Positions 62,250-64,000 of a stretch of DNA of 64,000 nucleotides are shown here, in pieces. The DNA comes from DASZIT01 sp963819695 (lineage in GTDB: Bacteria > Actinomycetota > Acidimicrobiia > Acidimicrobiales > RAAP-2). Position 1 is the first letter of the stretch. Each line of letters begins with the position of its first letter. The DNA lies in the NCBI GenBank assembly GCA_963819695.1, contig CAWFXD010000002.1, positions 124,001 through 188,000 on the forward strand, in the 5' to 3' direction. The notes under the pieces were generated by a model. The model did not search any database. It was not told the origin of the DNA and saw nothing but the letters and a program-made list of their open reading frames with translations. Position numbers and translations under genes: made by a program.

Positions 62250-63757
62250 ATGCCCCCACGCCCCGAACCTTCCCCTCCCGAACGCGGCGACCGAGCCGGC
62301 GGGATCCTGCCGGAGGGCTTTCACTTCGGGGTCGCCACCGCCGGGTTCCAGGTCGAAGGAGGCTTCAACGGACCCGGCGAACCGGGGAACAACTGGCTGC
62401 GCTGGGAACAGGTCGGACGGGTCGAGCCCTCCGGCAACGCGGTCGGGTTCTGGGACCGGCCGGAGGAGGCCCTCGATCGGGCCGCCGGGCTCGGCTGCGA
62501 CAGTTTCCGGCTGGGGCTCGAGTGGGCCCGGGTGGAACCGCGGCCCGGGGAGGTCGACGACCGGGCCCTGTCCGGCTACCGGAAGATCATCGACGGCTGC
62601 ATCCAACGCGGGTTGGAGCCGCTGGTCACCCTCCACCACTTCACCCACCCGTCGTGGCTGGGAGAGGACTTCTGGCTCCGACCGGATTCGCCGGAGCGGT
62701 TTCTGGCCTGGGTGGAGATGGTGCTGGCCGCACTGGCCGGCCGGGTGCGGCTGTGGGTCACCATCAACGAGATCAACGTGCTGGCCATCGAATCGTGGCT
62801 GCTGGGGTCGTTCCCGCCCGGGCGTTTCCTGGCCTTCGGCGATGCCGCGGTGGCGGCTGACCATCTGCTCGCCGCCCACGTGCTCGCCTACCAGGCCATC
62901 CACCGGGCCCGTCCGGATGCGGTCGTCACCACCAACAACGCCTGCGTGAGTGTCTACGACTTCGACCGGCGGCTGACGGACATGTTGATGGCTCGCCGCC
63001 TGGGGGTGGCCCGACACGAGCTCGAGGGTTGGATCGACGAGCGGCGGGCCGAACACGATGCCGCCCTTCCACCGTCCGGGCCCGGGGAGCGTGGCTTCCG
63101 CCGCCTGGGAGCGACGGCGTCACCGTTCGGCCGGGGGTCGAGCCGGCGGTCGGGGCCGGCCGGGTGGCGTTGCTCCGTCACCGGGCGATTGATGCCGTCT
63201 ACGCCAGTCCCCATGAGTCGACCCTCGATGTGGTCGGTTTCGATTACTACGACCCGATGGCGGCCCGGCATTTCCGGTCCCCCGGGCACCGCACCGCCGG
63301 TGGGCGCGGCTGGCTGCCGGCCCGGGAGTTGTGGGACGACGTCCCCGATCCGGGCGGGCTCACCCGGTGGCTGGGTGTCCAAGCCTCGGCGACTCCCGAG
63401 ACCCCCCTCTGGGTGGTGGAGAACGGGCTCTGCAACCGGGTGAGGAACGGCCGCTCGTTCCCGCGGCTGGACGGGTGGGACCGCTCCGGCTACCTCCGGG
63501 AGAACATCGGCGCGGTGGTGGCGGCCGTCGAGGCCGGGGTGCCGGTGGCCGGTTACTGGCACTGGTCGTTGGTGGACAACTACGAGTGGGGCTCCTATCA
63601 GCCGAGGTTCGGCCTCTACGGGGTGGACCGGCACCGGGGAGCACGCGGATTCCGATGGCTGGAGACCGACTCCCTGGGCGACGACTCCGGGGAGACCTAT
63701 CGCCGCATCATCGCCGGGCTCCGAGCCGGCGACCGGTCGGTGCTCGACGCCGAATGA
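62250..63757 (+). CDS. Glycoside hydrolase family 1 protein (beta-glucosidase-like), frameshifted
   Basis: From ATG 62250 the GH1 barrel begins FHFGVATAGFQVEGGFNGPG. DSFRLGLEWARVEP and LVTLHHFTHPSWL follow, and the acid/base Glu is in VTINEINVLA. The nucleophile Glu is in WVVENGLCN (near 63420), and the end has HWSLVDNYEWGSYQPRFGLY. These two halves are in different frames; the break is between about 63120 and 63175, where one base seems to be missing in a G/C-rich stretch. About 502 residues after repair. GH1 enzymes release glucose or galactose from glycosides; a cytoplasmic location is likely as no signal peptide is seen. Confidence 0.88.
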
Positions 63758-63845
63758 CCCAATCGGCCCCGTAGACAGATGCGCGGACGATGGCGGTTGG
63801 CCGGCGCGATCGTGGCATTTTGGCGGCCTGCTTAACTGATTCCCT

Positions 63846-64000
63846 ATGTCGACACTCGCCGTCACCATCTACGGGGTATGTGCGGTTTCCTTCATGATGG
63901 TGATGTACGCGCTGGAGCGGCGAGGCCGAGGGTTCATCCTCGCGTTCGCCGGCGGATGCCTGTTGTCCAGCGCCTACGGATTCCTGTCGGGCGCCTGGCC
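63846..64000 (+). CDS. 5' end of a small membrane protein, cut by the window edge
   Basis: From ATG 63846, about 51 residues are visible before the sequence ends. TLAVTIYGVCAVSFMMVMYALE forms a first helix, ERRGRG is a loop, and FILAFAGGCLLSSAYGFLSGAW a second. This looks like a short two-helix membrane protein family of actinobacteria, with no known function. The C-terminus is outside the window. Confidence 0.7.
   Translation, partial: MSTLAVTIYGVCAVSFMMVMYALERRGRGFILAFAGGCLLSSAYGFLSGAW

Overview
The window is a high-GC chromosomal segment of an actinobacterium. The evidence is a rex-hemA-hemC order as in Streptomyces, a Rieske/diheme-QcrC bc complex with an aa3 oxidase that has the actinobacterial CtaF subunit, a menaquinone-reductase-like flavoprotein, an SCO6745-type protein, and many GTG and apparently leaderless starts. 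The gene set fits the class Acidimicrobiia best; that placement is inference. I see no rRNA, tRNA, CRISPR array, prophage or insertion sequence.

Layout. 1-2 kb: the 3' end of an unknown gene, a 9-bp tandem repeat, an SRPBCC protein and a MOSC protein. 2.1-9.2 kb: rex followed by tetrapyrrole genes hemA, hemC, cobA, hemD, hemB, hemL. 9.3-12.6 kb: two paralogous membrane proteins with a cytoplasmic PH-like domain, a proline-rich linker, one membrane helix and an outside domain with two cysteines. 12.6-14 kb: a geranylgeranyl/menaquinone reductase, divergent from 14.1-30.7 kb, a complete nuoABCDEFGHIJKLMN operon. 30.8-39.7 kb: a LapA-like protein, an MMPL transporter, two unknown or poorly known proteins, a fusion of a degenerate phosphoesterase with an MprF-type aminoacyl-phosphatidylglycerol synthase, and a HAD phosphatase. 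39.7-45 kb, minus strand: hemE, hemH, hemY, lnt. 45.3-47.7 kb: a HelD-like ATPase. 47.8-51.6 kb: ctaE-qcrCAB. 51.7-53.2 kb: a lower-GC GyrI-like gene and two tiny genes. 53.5-56.6 kb: ctaC-ctaD-ctaF on the minus strand. 56.8-62.1 kb, minus strand: an MBL hydrolase, a membrane protein, tatA, a CopD-like protein, a crotonase and a thiolase-like gene. 62.2-64 kb: a GH1 glycosidase and a truncated membrane gene.

Functionally the window is a respiratory and heme block. It holds NADH dehydrogenase, menaquinone modification, the bcc-aa3 branch, most of heme b synthesis and, in front of the heme genes, the NADH/NAD+ sensor Rex.

Quality caveat. Six conserved genes (hemC, nuoD, hemE, qcrB, a thiolase-like gene and the GH1 gene) are each broken by one single-base indel, four of them placed in or next to a G/C run. 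With several essential genes hit in opposite directions, I read these mainly as consensus-sequence errors, and I give coordinates for the repaired genes. The most interesting biology is the Cys-to-Ser change at the Lnt nucleophile, the degenerate phosphoesterase-MprF fusion, the twin PH-like/sensor proteins with a 14-bp palindrome in the promoter region between them, and a recurring TANNNT box 6-8 bases ahead of a GTG start.
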